Source of the DNA: Polaribacter haliotis
Lineage (GTDB): Bacteria; Bacteroidota; Bacteroidia; Flavobacteriales; Flavobacteriaceae
DNA length: 64,000 nucleotides
Reading direction: 5' to 3'
NCBI RefSeq assembly: GCF_014784055.1
Contig: NZ_CP061813.1
Span: forward strand, 2,428,001-2,492,000
This document shows, in pieces, positions 8,911-17,172 of the stretch. Below the pieces are notes generated by a model. It worked only from the letters and a program-made list of their open reading frames with translations. It ran no database searches and was not told where the DNA came from. Positions within the stretch are counted from its first letter, which is position 1. Each line of letters starts with the position of its first letter. The position numbers were made by a program, and so were the translations under genes.

Positions 8911-10008
8911 TTAAAAACGATGTGTGTTGAAATCAAACTTTAATTGAACCCAAACTGGTTCTTTAATTTCGGTGTTTAAATTCCCGAAAGAAAGCCCCAA
9001 TAAACGTACAGAATTAACCAATTTATCTTGAAACAACAATTCTTTTACCACAGGAAAAAATTCTTTTTTCGTCTGCATAAAATGCGGTTTTGTTTTACTT
9101 CTTGTCTGTTGTGTAAAATCGGAATATTTAATTTTTAAGGTAATGGTTTTTCCTTTGGTATCATTTTTTAACATTCTTCTTTCCAATTCATCTGCAATTT
9201 TTTCTAATTTTTCAATCATATAAATCTCTGAAGAAATGTTTTCATTAAACGTTCTTTCTGCAGCTAAAGATTTTCGGATTCTATTTGGTTTTACAGCGCT
9301 ATTATGAATTCCACGAACAATATTGTAATAATGTGTACCCGATTTTCCGAATAAAGTTACCAATTCTTCAAGCGATTTTTTCTTTAAATCGTTTCCAACA
9401 AAAATGCCCAGATTGTACATTTTTGCGGCTGTAACTTTACCAACTCCATAAAATTTGTTTACTGGTAATTCTTCCAAAAATTTAATAACCTCTTCTGGGT
9501 GAACCGTTTTTTGTCCATTTGGTTTGTTAATGTCTGAAGCTACTTTTGCAATAAATTTATTGATAGAAATTCCTGCAGAAGCTCGTAAACCTGTAACTTC
9601 GAAAATGCGCGCCCTAATTTCTCTTGCTATATCATTTGCGGATGTATTTCCCTTCTTATTTTCGGTAACATCTAAATAGGCTTCGTCTAAAGAAAGTGGC
9701 TCAACCAGATCTGTGTATTCATAGAAAATCTCTCTAATTTTTGCTGATAACTCTTTATAGCGTTCAAAATCTGACTTTACAAAAATTAAATGCGGACACT
9801 TTTTCTTCGCCATAAAACCACTCATCGCAGATTTTACACCGAATTTTCTGGCTTCGTAACTTGCAGCAGAAACAACTCCTCTTATTTCGTTTCCACCAAC
9901 AGCAATGGCTTTTCCTCGCAATTCAGGATTATCCAATTGTGCTACTGACGCATAAAATGCATCCATATCTACATGAATAATTTTTCTGAAAGGAGGTTGT
10001 AATTCCAC
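8911..10008 (-). CDS. dinB: DNA polymerase IV (Y-family translesion polymerase)
   Basis: The 365-residue protein has the Y-family palm motifs IHVDMDAFYASV (first catalytic Asp) and LSLDEAYLDVT (Asp-Glu pair). These are followed by the helix-hairpin-helix segment (KFYGVGKVTAAKM) and a C-terminal little-finger domain ending in VWVQLKFDF. It copies past DNA lesions. Translation must start at a GTG, because the first ATG in frame lies within the catalytic motif. That GTG shares its first G with the TAG stop of the ACT-domain gene, so the two are translationally coupled. It ends with a normal family C-terminus, and the beta-clamp-binding region is not obvious. Confidence 0.95.
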   Translation of the reverse strand: MELQPPFRKIIHVDMDAFYASVAQLDNPELRGKAIAVGGNEIRGVVSAASYEARKFGVKSAMSGFMAKKKCPHLIFVKSDFERYKELSAKIREIFYEYTDLVEPLSLDEAYLDVTENKKGNTSANDIAREIRARIFEVTGLRASAGISINKFIAKVASDINKPNGQKTVHPEEVIKFLEELPVNKFYGVGKVTAAKMYNLGIFVGNDLKKKSLEELVTLFGKSGTHYYNIVRGIHNSAVKPNRIRKSLAAERTFNENISSEIYMIEKLEKIADELERRMLKNDTKGKTITLKIKYSDFTQQTRSKTKPHFMQTKKEFFPVVKELLFQDKLVNSVRLLGLSFGNLNTEIKEPVWVQLKFDFNTHRF

Positions 10009-10406
10009 TACTTATTTTTAGATAAATTGGTTAAGACTTCCATAGATTTTTTAGCATCTTTTGTGTCTATAAAAATATGATCATGGTAAAAACCAGCAAC
10101 CACATTACAACTAATATTATACTTGGTTAGTTCAGTAGAAAAAGCGGCAGTTAAACCAACAGCTTCTAGTGAAGAATGTATTTCTAAAGTGATCCAGGAA
10201 CTTGTAAATTGGTAAGATAGTTTTAAAGCGTCTGCTTTATTCTTTTCTAAAACAATGGTAATTCCTTCTGCTTCTTTAAATTCGAATAAAGTATCTGTTC
10301 TTAAAATTCCATCGAAATTAGGAACAGTAGCGAATACATATTCACCCGAATTTAAAATAGGTTTTAGTTCTTTTATAAGTTTTTGTAAATCTTTTTCTCC
10401 ACTCAT
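10008..10406 (-). CDS. ACT-domain protein (DUF2241-like)
   Basis: This 132-residue protein has two ACT-like halves. The N-terminal part (LKPILNSGEYVFATVPNF) and C-terminal part (SLEAVGLTAAFSTELTKYNISCNVVAGFYHDHIFI) match the small stand-alone ACT proteins that bind amino acids or related ligands. No enzymatic residues are seen. Its stop codon overlaps the GTG start of dinB by one base, an arrangement that couples their translation. Any functional link with DNA repair is unproven. Confidence 0.75.
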   Translation of the reverse strand: MSGEKDLQKLIKELKPILNSGEYVFATVPNFDGILRTDTLFEFKEAEGITIVLEKNKADALKLSYQFTSSWITLEIHSSLEAVGLTAAFSTELTKYNISCNVVAGFYHDHIFIDTKDAKKSMEVLTNLSKNK

Positions 10407-10454
10407 TTTTACAGTTTACTAATTACTCAAAAATACGGAAAAGAAAACTATTTA

Positions 10455-11294
10455 CTACTTTAAAAACTCTATACAAATTTTAGTAACTTGGTCTAGTTCT
10501 TTAGACATTTTCTCCTTTTTCCAAGGATGGGAAACATTAAAAACATGATCTGCATTTTTAATAATTTCTAATCTACTTTTCGGGTTCCAAGCATGTATTT
10601 TTTCACCTTCTTCTACAGAAATTGAAGTATCATTATCTCCATGAATTATTAAGTGTGGAACTGTAATTTTCTTGGCTGATTTTTCGATATTTAATCGTTC
10701 TTCGTTTTCTTTAAAATTGATGTAAAATTGATAAAAATGAGGCATTTGTTGCTTCGTTCTTCCATTTTCGATATATTTTACACCTGTTTTCTTCCAATTT
10801 TCTAAATCGCCAATTGTTGATGATCTAGAACCAAAATCACAAACTGCAGCTAAAGAAATTACATTTTTTACTCGTGAATCTTCAGCAGTTTTTATGGTTA
10901 CAATTCCTCCACCTCTACTATGTCCTATTATTGAAATATCATTAATATTTACTTCTTTTTTAAAATCGATATTTGTGGAAATCCAATCTAAAACAGATTC
11001 TAAATCATCTAATTCTTTTATGTAATTATTATTTCCAAAAGCTTCTAAATCTGGAAAATCTATCGGTTGTTCTGGAGTTCCTCCATTGTGTGAAAAGTTG
11101 AATTTTATGAAGAAAAAACCTGCTTGAGCAAATGCTTCTGCCATTAAATTCCAAGCACCCCAATCTTTAAAACCTTTGTAACCATGACAAAAAATAACCA
11201 CTTTTTTTGGTTGCTGTGTTTCTTTATAAAAAACATCTGTTACAATTGGTTTTTGATATTTTCCATCAACTATAAAGTTTTTTAAAATTTTCAT
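10455..11294 (-). CDS. Alpha/beta hydrolase (dienelactone hydrolase-like, cytoplasmic)
   Basis: The 279-residue protein has the oxyanion region VIFCHGYKGFKDWG, a nucleophile elbow GHSRGGG (Ser in about residues 122-128), an acid region (IHGDNDTSISVEEG) and a late His (NADHVFNVSHPW). All three catalytic residues are thus present. There is no signal peptide. It is probably an esterase or peptidase of the prolyl-oligopeptidase/DLH clan; substrate unknown. Confidence 0.83.
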   Translation of the reverse strand: MKILKNFIVDGKYQKPIVTDVFYKETQQPKKVVIFCHGYKGFKDWGAWNLMAEAFAQAGFFFIKFNFSHNGGTPEQPIDFPDLEAFGNNNYIKELDDLESVLDWISTNIDFKKEVNINDISIIGHSRGGGIVTIKTAEDSRVKNVISLAAVCDFGSRSSTIGDLENWKKTGVKYIENGRTKQQMPHFYQFYINFKENEERLNIEKSAKKITVPHLIIHGDNDTSISVEEGEKIHAWNPKSRLEIIKNADHVFNVSHPWKKEKMSKELDQVTKICIEFLK

Positions 11295-11330
11295 ATAATA
11301 ACAGTTTTGTAAATGGAAATTTACAAGTTT

Positions 11331-11570
11331 TTATTGTTTTTTCTTATACTTTAAAAGCGAAATTAATGACGCAAAAGTCCAAACTCCTTCTAATATTATA
11401 AATGGAATGTATTCCATAAATATTGAAGCAAGACAAGCCATAGCTGCACCAATAAGATTTAGTAAAATAAAAGTTAAATCAGTATTTTTTATTTTTCCAA
11501 TTAGATTAAGTATGTAAGCCAATAGTATTTGAAAAACCCCTATAAAACCAAGCCAATCTATAGTATTCAT
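11331..11570 (-). CDS. Small membrane protein of the CBU_0592 type
   Basis: A 79-residue protein with three hydrophobic helices (WLGFIGVFQILLAYIL, FILLNLIGAAMACLASI and FIILEGVWTFASLISLL) and a lysine-rich end. The pattern matches the small CBU_0592-like family, for which no function is established. It begins 9 bases after the LysE-type gene at 11580, so it is probably part of that operon. Confidence 0.7.
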   Translation of the reverse strand: MNTIDWLGFIGVFQILLAYILNLIGKIKNTDLTFILLNLIGAAMACLASIFMEYIPFIILEGVWTFASLISLLKYKKKQ

Positions 11571-11579
11571 AATTACTTT

Positions 11580-12218
11580 TTAACTTGTTGCTAAAGATGT
11601 GTAAATCAATTTTATCAATGTAAAAACAGCAACCAAAGCTGTTAAAATTGCTAAAATTATATTGATGTCTTTCGTTAGTTTTCCTGTTTTCTTCTGAATT
11701 GTTTTTGCAAATTTTCCATATAAATATAAGATATAAAATGTGCCAATTAGAGAGCCAATTGTAAAAAATAATATGGAAATAAAATCAAAACTAAAAAGAT
11801 TAAAAGAGTCTAATAAAACTGCTGTTCCGCAGAAAAAAGGAATGGCAAACATGTTTAAAACCGATAAAGTAATTCCTGCTAAAAACGGATTTTCTTTCTT
11901 CGACTGTAAGCCTTCAACCTTAATTTTACTTTTTTTAGATTCTCTGTAAAAATAGAAAGATAAAAAGATAAAAATTACAACTCCTATTTTGTCTAAAGTT
12001 TCTAAAATTTTAGGGTTTTCTGTAATATATTTAGTTAAAACAACTGCTATATATATTTGCGGAATTATTACCAAAGAAACACCTAAAGCGTATTTGTTTG
12101 CTGCTTCTGTTCCTTTTTCTAAACTGACTTTAAGAGCAGTCATATTTAACATACTAGGTGTTATAGAACCCACAAAAGAGAATAGAAATCCGTAGAAAAA
12201 AAGTAAGAATAAATCCAA
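11580..12218 (-). CDS. LysE-type amino-acid exporter (first of two paralogues)
   Basis: The 212-residue protein has about six transmembrane segments. Its N-terminal signature, SFVGSITPSMLNMTALKVSLEKGTEAA, corresponds to the GPxxLNxxxxxxxxG region of LysE/RhtB exporters. It lies 7 bases downstream of a second family member (12226), which shares the GSITPS(M/F)LN(M/L)T motif, so the pair probably arose by duplication. They may form a heteromeric exporter or handle different amino acids. The substrate cannot be inferred. Confidence 0.78.
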   Translation of the reverse strand: MDLFLLFFYGFLFSFVGSITPSMLNMTALKVSLEKGTEAANKYALGVSLVIIPQIYIAVVLTKYITENPKILETLDKIGVVIFIFLSFYFYRESKKSKIKVEGLQSKKENPFLAGITLSVLNMFAIPFFCGTAVLLDSFNLFSFDFISILFFTIGSLIGTFYILYLYGKFAKTIQKKTGKLTKDINIILAILTALVAVFTLIKLIYTSLATS

Positions 12219-12225
12219 AAATTAA

Positions 12226-12849
12226 TTATTGCGATAGTAAATAAATTAAGTTTCCTAAACCTACAAAACCAGTTAAGCAACCTAAAATAAAGTCCATTTT
12301 TGTAGCAATATACGTTAATTTATGTTCAATTTTTTCAGCAACAATTGCATATAAAGAATATAGTGTAAAAGAACCAATTGTAGAACCAACTGAAAAATAG
12401 AATCCGTTTAAATAAGAATATTCAAAATAACTTAAACCTATTAAAAGTGAAATTGTAGTAAAGTAAAAAGGAATTGCAATTGTGTTTAAAGAAGACATAA
12501 TTATTCCATGCAAATACGCTTTCGATTTTGGTATTTCTTCTTTAACTTTCTTTTCTTTTGATGAAAAATGCAATCTAAAAAAATTGATAGATAACAAGAA
12601 TAAAAGCCCTGTCCCAATTTTCTGAAGTAAGGTTATATACTCTGAATTTTCCATTAAAATACTGGATAAATACGCACCAATATTCGCTTGAAAAAATAAA
12701 ACAGTTGCATAACCACCAATTAAATAAAAAGCAGCTTTTTTTCCATTTCTTAAACTAAATTTTACAACTGTTAAATTTAGAAAACTGGGCGTAATACTTC
12801 CAGCCATTGCAATACCAAAACCTAAAATTACGCAGATTATAAAATTCAT
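12226..12849 (-). CDS. LysE-type amino-acid exporter (second paralogue)
   Basis: The open frame extends to 12891, but its first 14 codons run into the transcription terminator of gdhA. The start is therefore placed at the ATG at 12849 (MNFIICVILGFGIAMAGSITPSFLN), giving 207 residues, close to its neighbour's length. Six transmembrane helices are apparent. It is separated from the downstream paralogue by only 7 bases. The two share the motif GSITPS(F/M)LN and a mid-protein LN(T/M)(I/F)AIPF segment. Export of amino acids is inferred from the family. Confidence 0.8.
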   Translation of the reverse strand: MNFIICVILGFGIAMAGSITPSFLNLTVVKFSLRNGKKAAFYLIGGYATVLFFQANIGAYLSSILMENSEYITLLQKIGTGLLFLLSINFFRLHFSSKEKKVKEEIPKSKAYLHGIIMSSLNTIAIPFYFTTISLLIGLSYFEYSYLNGFYFSVGSTIGSFTLYSLYAIVAEKIEHKLTYIATKMDFILGCLTGFVGLGNLIYLLSQ

Positions 12850-12880
12850 ATTTTTATTTGATGTAGGCAAATAAACAAAA

Positions 12881-12906
12881 AAACGCGTCAATAAATTGAC
12901 GCGTTT
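12881..12906 (-). terminator. Intrinsic terminator of gdhA
   Basis: A perfect 12-bp stem (AAACGCGTCAAT with its complement) with a two-base loop is followed, reading on the minus strand, by a T-rich tract. It lies 27 bases beyond the gdhA stop codon and separates gdhA from the LysE-type operon. Confidence 0.85.
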
Positions 12907-12933
12907 CCTATTTCTAATAACGTATAAGGTTTT

Positions 12934-14277
12934 TTAAATAACACCTTGTGCTAACATAGCATCTGCCACTTTTACAAAACCAGCAATATTTGCTCCTTTT
13001 ATATAATCTATAGAACCATCTTCGTTTTTACCATATTCTACACAAGAATCGTGGATATCTTCCATAATATCTTTTAATCTTGAATCTACTTCTTCTCTAG
13101 ACCAAGAAATTCTTAAAGAATTTTGGCTCATTTCTAAACCAGAAGTTGCTACACCACCAGCATTAGATGCTTTTCCTGGAGCAAATAAGATTTTTCCTTT
13201 TTGAAATTCGTGAATTGCTTCTGGTGTAGAAGGCATATTTGCACCTTCAGAAACACACATACAACCATTTTTAATTAGTTGTTTTGCTTCGTCTCCATTC
13301 AACTCATTTTGAGTTGCACATGGTAAAGCAACATCACATTTAACAGACCAAGGTCTTTCTCCTTTTACAAATTTTGCGTTCGGATATTTTTCTGTGTATT
13401 CGCTAATTCTTCCACGTTTTTCATTTTTAATGTACATAACGTGTTTTAACTTCTCTGTGTTTATTCCTTCTTCATCTAAAATATATCCTCCAGAATCCGA
13501 TAACGTTAAAACAGTTGCACCTAATTCAATCGCTTTTTCAGCGGCATATTGTGCAACATTTCCAGAACCAGAAATAACTACTCTTTTACCATCAAAAGAA
13601 TCGTCTTTTCTTTGCAACATATTTTGTGCAAAATACACGTTTCCATAACCTGTTGCTTCTGGTCTAATTAAAGAACCACCCCAAGATGCACCTTTACCAG
13701 TTAAAACTCCAGTAAATTCGTTGTTTAGTTTTTTGTACATTCCAAACATAAAACCAATTTCACGTCCTCCAACTCCAATATCTCCTGCAGGAACGTCTGT
13801 ATTTGGGCCAATATGTCTAAATAATTCGCTCATAAAAGCATGGCAAAAACGCATAATTTCATTGTCCGATTTTCCTTTAGGATCAAAGTCAGAACCACCT
13901 TTTCCACCACCCATTGGCAATGTTGTTAGCGAGTTTTTAAAAACTTGTTCAAAAGCTAAAAACTTTAAAATACTAGCATTTACTGTTGGGTGAAAACGCA
14001 AACCACCTTTATATGGGCCAATTGCCGAGTTCATTTGTATTCTATAACCTCTATTTACTTGAATTTCTCCATCATCATCTACCCAAGAAACACGAAAAGA
14101 AATTAATCTTTCTGGCTCCACCATTCTCAATAAAATATTTTTTCCGTGATAAATATCATGATTTACGATATAAGGAATTACAGTTTCTGCAACTTCTTGA
14201 ACGGCTTGTAAAAATTCTGGCTCATGGTTATTTCTACTTTTAACCATTTCCATAAACTCTTTGATTTTTAATTCCAT
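12934..14277 (-). CDS. gdhA: NADP-type glutamate dehydrogenase
   Basis: At 447 residues this is the usual length of the hexameric bacterial enzyme that reductively aminates 2-oxoglutarate with ammonia. The substrate-binding segment GPYKGGLRFHP and the catalytic region LPMGGGKGGSDFDPKGKSD are present, followed by PAGDIGVGGREIG and the Rossmann nucleotide fold VVISGSGNVAQYAAEKA. It is monocistronic, with a clear promoter upstream and a terminator downstream. Its position beside two LysE-type exporters hints at linked amino-acid and nitrogen metabolism, but they are separate transcription units. Confidence 0.96.
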   Translation of the reverse strand: MELKIKEFMEMVKSRNNHEPEFLQAVQEVAETVIPYIVNHDIYHGKNILLRMVEPERLISFRVSWVDDDGEIQVNRGYRIQMNSAIGPYKGGLRFHPTVNASILKFLAFEQVFKNSLTTLPMGGGKGGSDFDPKGKSDNEIMRFCHAFMSELFRHIGPNTDVPAGDIGVGGREIGFMFGMYKKLNNEFTGVLTGKGASWGGSLIRPEATGYGNVYFAQNMLQRKDDSFDGKRVVISGSGNVAQYAAEKAIELGATVLTLSDSGGYILDEEGINTEKLKHVMYIKNEKRGRISEYTEKYPNAKFVKGERPWSVKCDVALPCATQNELNGDEAKQLIKNGCMCVSEGANMPSTPEAIHEFQKGKILFAPGKASNAGGVATSGLEMSQNSLRISWSREEVDSRLKDIMEDIHDSCVEYGKNEDGSIDYIKGANIAGFVKVADAMLAQGVI

Positions 14278-14323
14278 AATTTTTGGTGTGATTTTTTACG
14301 AATTTTATAAAAATTTAAAGCAA

Positions 14324-14351
14324 CAAAGATAAGTAATTTCTGAATTGACAA
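14324..14351 (-). promoter_or_regulatory. Flavobacterial housekeeping promoter of gdhA
   Basis: On the minus strand a TTG (14351-14349) is followed after 17 bases by TATCTTTG (14331-14324). This matches the Bacteroidota -33 TTG / -7 TANNTTTG consensus with standard spacing. The ATG of gdhA is 46 bases downstream of the -7 element. Confidence 0.65.
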
Positions 14352-14486
14352 AATAAAATTTATATTTTATTTAACATCTTGTTCTCCTTATTTCAATCGA
14401 TTTCGAAAGCTGATTACCTTTTTTGAATTTTAGGGTGATAAAACTCTACAAAAAACACTAAATTTGCCCCATAATTTTACCCGAAA

Positions 14487-15506
14487 ATGTTAGATAAAGT
14501 AAAAGAATTAATTGGTGATGTAAAAGCATTTAAAGCTACTACCAAAGAAGAAGTTGAAACATTTAGAATTAAATATTTAGGAAGCAAAGGTTTGCTAAAA
14601 GATTTATTTTCTGAATTTAAAAATGTAGATGCTTCCATGCGTAAAGATTTTGGACAAGCATTAAACAATTTAAAAAAATCTGCTGAAGGTAAAGTTGCAG
14701 AATTAACAGATGCTTTAGACAATTCTTCGAGTCAAAAATCTTTTTATGGAGATTTAACAAGGCCTGCAGAACCAATTGAATTAGGTTCTCGTCATCCAAT
14801 TTCTTTGGTAAAAAATCAAATTATTGAAGTTTTCAATAGAATTGGTTTTACAGTTTCTGAAGGACCAGAAATAGAAGACGATTGGCATAATTTTACTGCG
14901 TTAAACTTGCCAGAATATCATCCTGCAAGAGACATGCAAGACACGTTTTTTATTGAACAAGATCCAGATATTTTATTAAGAACACATACTTCTTCTGTAC
15001 AAGTTCGTTACATGGAAGAAAATCAGCCTCCTATTAGAACTATTTCACCAGGAAGAGTTTTTAGAAATGAAGATATTTCTGCAAGAGCACATTGTATTTT
15101 TCATCAAGTGGAAGGTTTGTATATTGATACTGACGTTTCTTTTGCCGATTTAAAACAAACACTTTTATACTTTACAAAAGAGATGTTTGGGAAATCTAAA
15201 ATTCGTTTACGTCCTTCTTATTTTCCATTTACAGAACCAAGTGCAGAAGTAGATATTTATTGGGGATTAGAAACAGAAACTGATTATAGAATTACAAAAG
15301 GAACTGGTTGGTTAGAAATTATGGGTTGTGGAATGGTAGATCCTAATGTGCTTAAAAACGCAAATATAGATCCTACAAAATACTCTGGTTACGCCTTTGG
15401 AATGGGAATTGAACGTATAGCAATGTTGTTATATCAAATACCAGATATTAGAATGTTTTACGAAAATGACAAACGTTTCTTGGAACAGTTTAAGTCTGTA
15501 ATTTAA
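14487..15506 (+). CDS. pheS: Phenylalanyl-tRNA synthetase alpha subunit
   Basis: The 339-residue protein has an N-terminal coiled-coil (about residues 1-85). The class II catalytic core carries motif 2 (GRVFRNEDISARAHCIFHQVEGL), motif 3 (YAFGMGIERIAML) and the Phe-binding region (YFPFTEPSAEVDIYW). It charges tRNA-Phe together with PheT, which is not encoded in the window. A TAAATTTG at 14459-14466 could be its -7 promoter element. The stop codon overlaps the start of the next gene by one base. Confidence 0.97.
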   Translation: MLDKVKELIGDVKAFKATTKEEVETFRIKYLGSKGLLKDLFSEFKNVDASMRKDFGQALNNLKKSAEGKVAELTDALDNSSSQKSFYGDLTRPAEPIELGSRHPISLVKNQIIEVFNRIGFTVSEGPEIEDDWHNFTALNLPEYHPARDMQDTFFIEQDPDILLRTHTSSVQVRYMEENQPPIRTISPGRVFRNEDISARAHCIFHQVEGLYIDTDVSFADLKQTLLYFTKEMFGKSKIRLRPSYFPFTEPSAEVDIYWGLETETDYRITKGTGWLEIMGCGMVDPNVLKNANIDPTKYSGYAFGMGIERIAMLLYQIPDIRMFYENDKRFLEQFKSVI

Positions 15507-15775
15507 TGAATTACTTCACACAATTTTGGGACGAAGGAAGAGATGACGAATACTCTAATTGGGGAAACTCTACTTGGTATTTTGAAACCAATGATGCTGA
15601 CGAAATTTTGAAACAAATTACTGTATATCAAAATGGAAAAGTTTTAAAATATAGCGAAGAAAACCCAAAAGATGAATTTGGAAATTTAGGTGAGCATACT
15701 TTAACAATTGAAGATTGTGATGGTACCCAAATTTCTAAAGAAGATTTCCTTGAAATTTGGGTTTCTAAACAATAA
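15506..15775 (+). CDS. Small hypothetical protein coupled to pheS
   Basis: This 89-residue soluble, acidic protein (YFTQFWDEGRDDEYSNWGNSTWYFETN) has no recognised catalytic motif. Its ATG overlaps the TAA stop of pheS by one base, so it is translated from the same message. It is rich in aromatic and acidic residues and looks like a small single-domain protein. I do not recognise a function. Confidence 0.7.
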   Translation: MNYFTQFWDEGRDDEYSNWGNSTWYFETNDADEILKQITVYQNGKVLKYSEENPKDEFGNLGEHTLTIEDCDGTQISKEDFLEIWVSKQ

Positions 15776-15816
15776 ATTGGTATACTTTTTGAAATATTAT
15801 TTCTAAAATAAATACA

Positions 15817-16239
15817 ATGAAAAATATACTTTTAATTTTTTGTACAATTCTTATGGTTTCTTGTGGTTCAAATTCAGAAAAGAAGAAAACAAAAGCAGAC
15901 TTTTTAAATGCTGTTGAAGGAACTTGGACTGTTTCTGAAATACATAATATTACAAAAGAAGAACTTACCAAAACTCAAAAAACTCCTTTTATTAAATTTG
16001 AAGAAGAAAAAGTTAGTGGTAATAATGGTTGTAATAACTACTTTTCATCTATAAATACTATTGATGAAAAAACAATCAAATTTTCTATGTTTGGTGAAAC
16101 AAAAATGATGTGTGCAGAAATGAAAATTTCTGATGCTTTTGGTTCACTATTATCTAAAATAGATACCTATTCTGTTGATAAAAACACGTTGACTTTCTTT
16201 AATTCTGAAGGACATAAAATACTCGTTTTTACAAAATAA
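15817..16239 (+). CDS. META/HslJ-domain lipoprotein
   Basis: The 140-residue protein begins with a lipoprotein signal peptide ending in the lipobox LMVSC. It then carries a META domain with the diagnostic VSGNNGCNNYF and FGETKMMCAEM segments, including the paired cysteines. META/HslJ proteins are small envelope proteins associated with heat or antibiotic stress in other bacteria, with no agreed biochemical role. It follows the pheS-linked gene by 41 bases. Confidence 0.85.
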   Translation: MKNILLIFCTILMVSCGSNSEKKKTKADFLNAVEGTWTVSEIHNITKEELTKTQKTPFIKFEEEKVSGNNGCNNYFSSINTIDEKTIKFSMFGETKMMCAEMKISDAFGSLLSKIDTYSVDKNTLTFFNSEGHKILVFTK

Positions 16240-16275
16240 TAACCTTTTAATTATTCTGAAATAAATTCAGCATAC

Positions 16276-16671
16276 ATGAAAAAAGACATCAAAATACCAG
16301 AAGTTACAGACGTAGAAATGGCTGTTGTATATGAGTTTAACGACATTTACAATACCAATGATTGGAATGTGTATTTAATCAACAATAAAAATGTTGATTT
16401 AGAAATGGTAGTGATTGTTTCACAAGGTTTTTCAGAGAAAAAAACGACTTCTTTATTACGTAAAAAAGTAGATAAACTGCCCGCAAATTCTTTTGCAAAA
16501 ATTGAATTTATGCAACCAGAATTATTCAAACTAAATAATCGTTTTCAAGTAACTTTTTTTGAAGGAAATACTTTGTTTGAAAAAACGTTTTTATTCAAAG
16601 AAAACACCGTTAAAGAAGGTGCTTTAAGAGAAATTCCTGAATTAAAGAAACGTGGGGTTTTAGCAAAGTAA
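16276..16671 (+). CDS. Hypothetical cytoplasmic protein
   Basis: This 131-residue protein lacks signal peptide and transmembrane segments. It contains alternating hydrophobic beta-type segments (DLEMVVIVSQGFSEKKTTSLLRK, FQVTFFEGNTLFEKTFLF), suggesting a small beta-sandwich. Its end is two bases from the end of the convergent gene at 16673. I do not recognise the family. Confidence 0.65.
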   Translation: MKKDIKIPEVTDVEMAVVYEFNDIYNTNDWNVYLINNKNVDLEMVVIVSQGFSEKKTTSLLRKKVDKLPANSFAKIEFMQPELFKLNNRFQVTFFEGNTLFEKTFLFKENTVKEGALREIPELKKRGVLAK

Positions 16672-16672
16672 A

Positions 16673-17161
16673 TTAATCAAAATCAGCTTCTAGTTTAACC
16701 AAGTTTGAGATATCCTTATTTAAATATTTGATACTCACCTTTGGTGGGATAGAAATCTCAATACATGTTTCAGCAAAAACTAAACTTTCTGAAGATAATT
16801 TGGATTGAAAGTCATTAGACATTAACAATGATTTTAAAATCAACTTAAACATTTTCTTATCCTTATACTCTTCATATAATTCATCAATTTCTTTTTTGTC
16901 TATTTCTTTAAATCTACTAAAATGAATTTCGACAGAAGGCGGAATTGAAACCCCAACAATTAATCTATTTGTTCTAAAACCTGCTTTTTCTAATAAAGGT
17001 AAAACATTAAAAACATCTTTAACATAGTCAATAAACTTGTTTTTTGTATTTGTTCCTAAATCTCCTATTTTAGAAAGTCCATTTTTAAGTTGATCTAGAA
17101 TTTGGTCAGCACCATCACTAATTGTTTTCGTTGTTTTTTTTAATATTTTGTTGTCTTTCAT
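16673..17161 (-). CDS. Hypothetical protein downstream of the NhaC antiporter
   Basis: The open frame reaches 17320, but the extra N-terminus is an aromatic- and cysteine-rich readout of the antiporter gene in another frame. The start is therefore set at the ATG at 17161 (MKDNKILKKTTKTISDG), giving 162 residues. That start lies 11 bases after the antiporter stop, so the two are probably cotranscribed. The protein is soluble, begins with an amphipathic helix and has a central segment VSIPPSVEIHFSRFKEID with a related echo, ISIPPKVSIKYL, near the end. Function unknown. Confidence 0.65.
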   Translation of the reverse strand: MKDNKILKKTTKTISDGADQILDQLKNGLSKIGDLGTNTKNKFIDYVKDVFNVLPLLEKAGFRTNRLIVGVSIPPSVEIHFSRFKEIDKKEIDELYEEYKDKKMFKLILKSLLMSNDFQSKLSSESLVFAETCIEISIPPKVSIKYLNKDISNLVKLEADFD

Positions 17162-17172
17162 GAAATTTATTT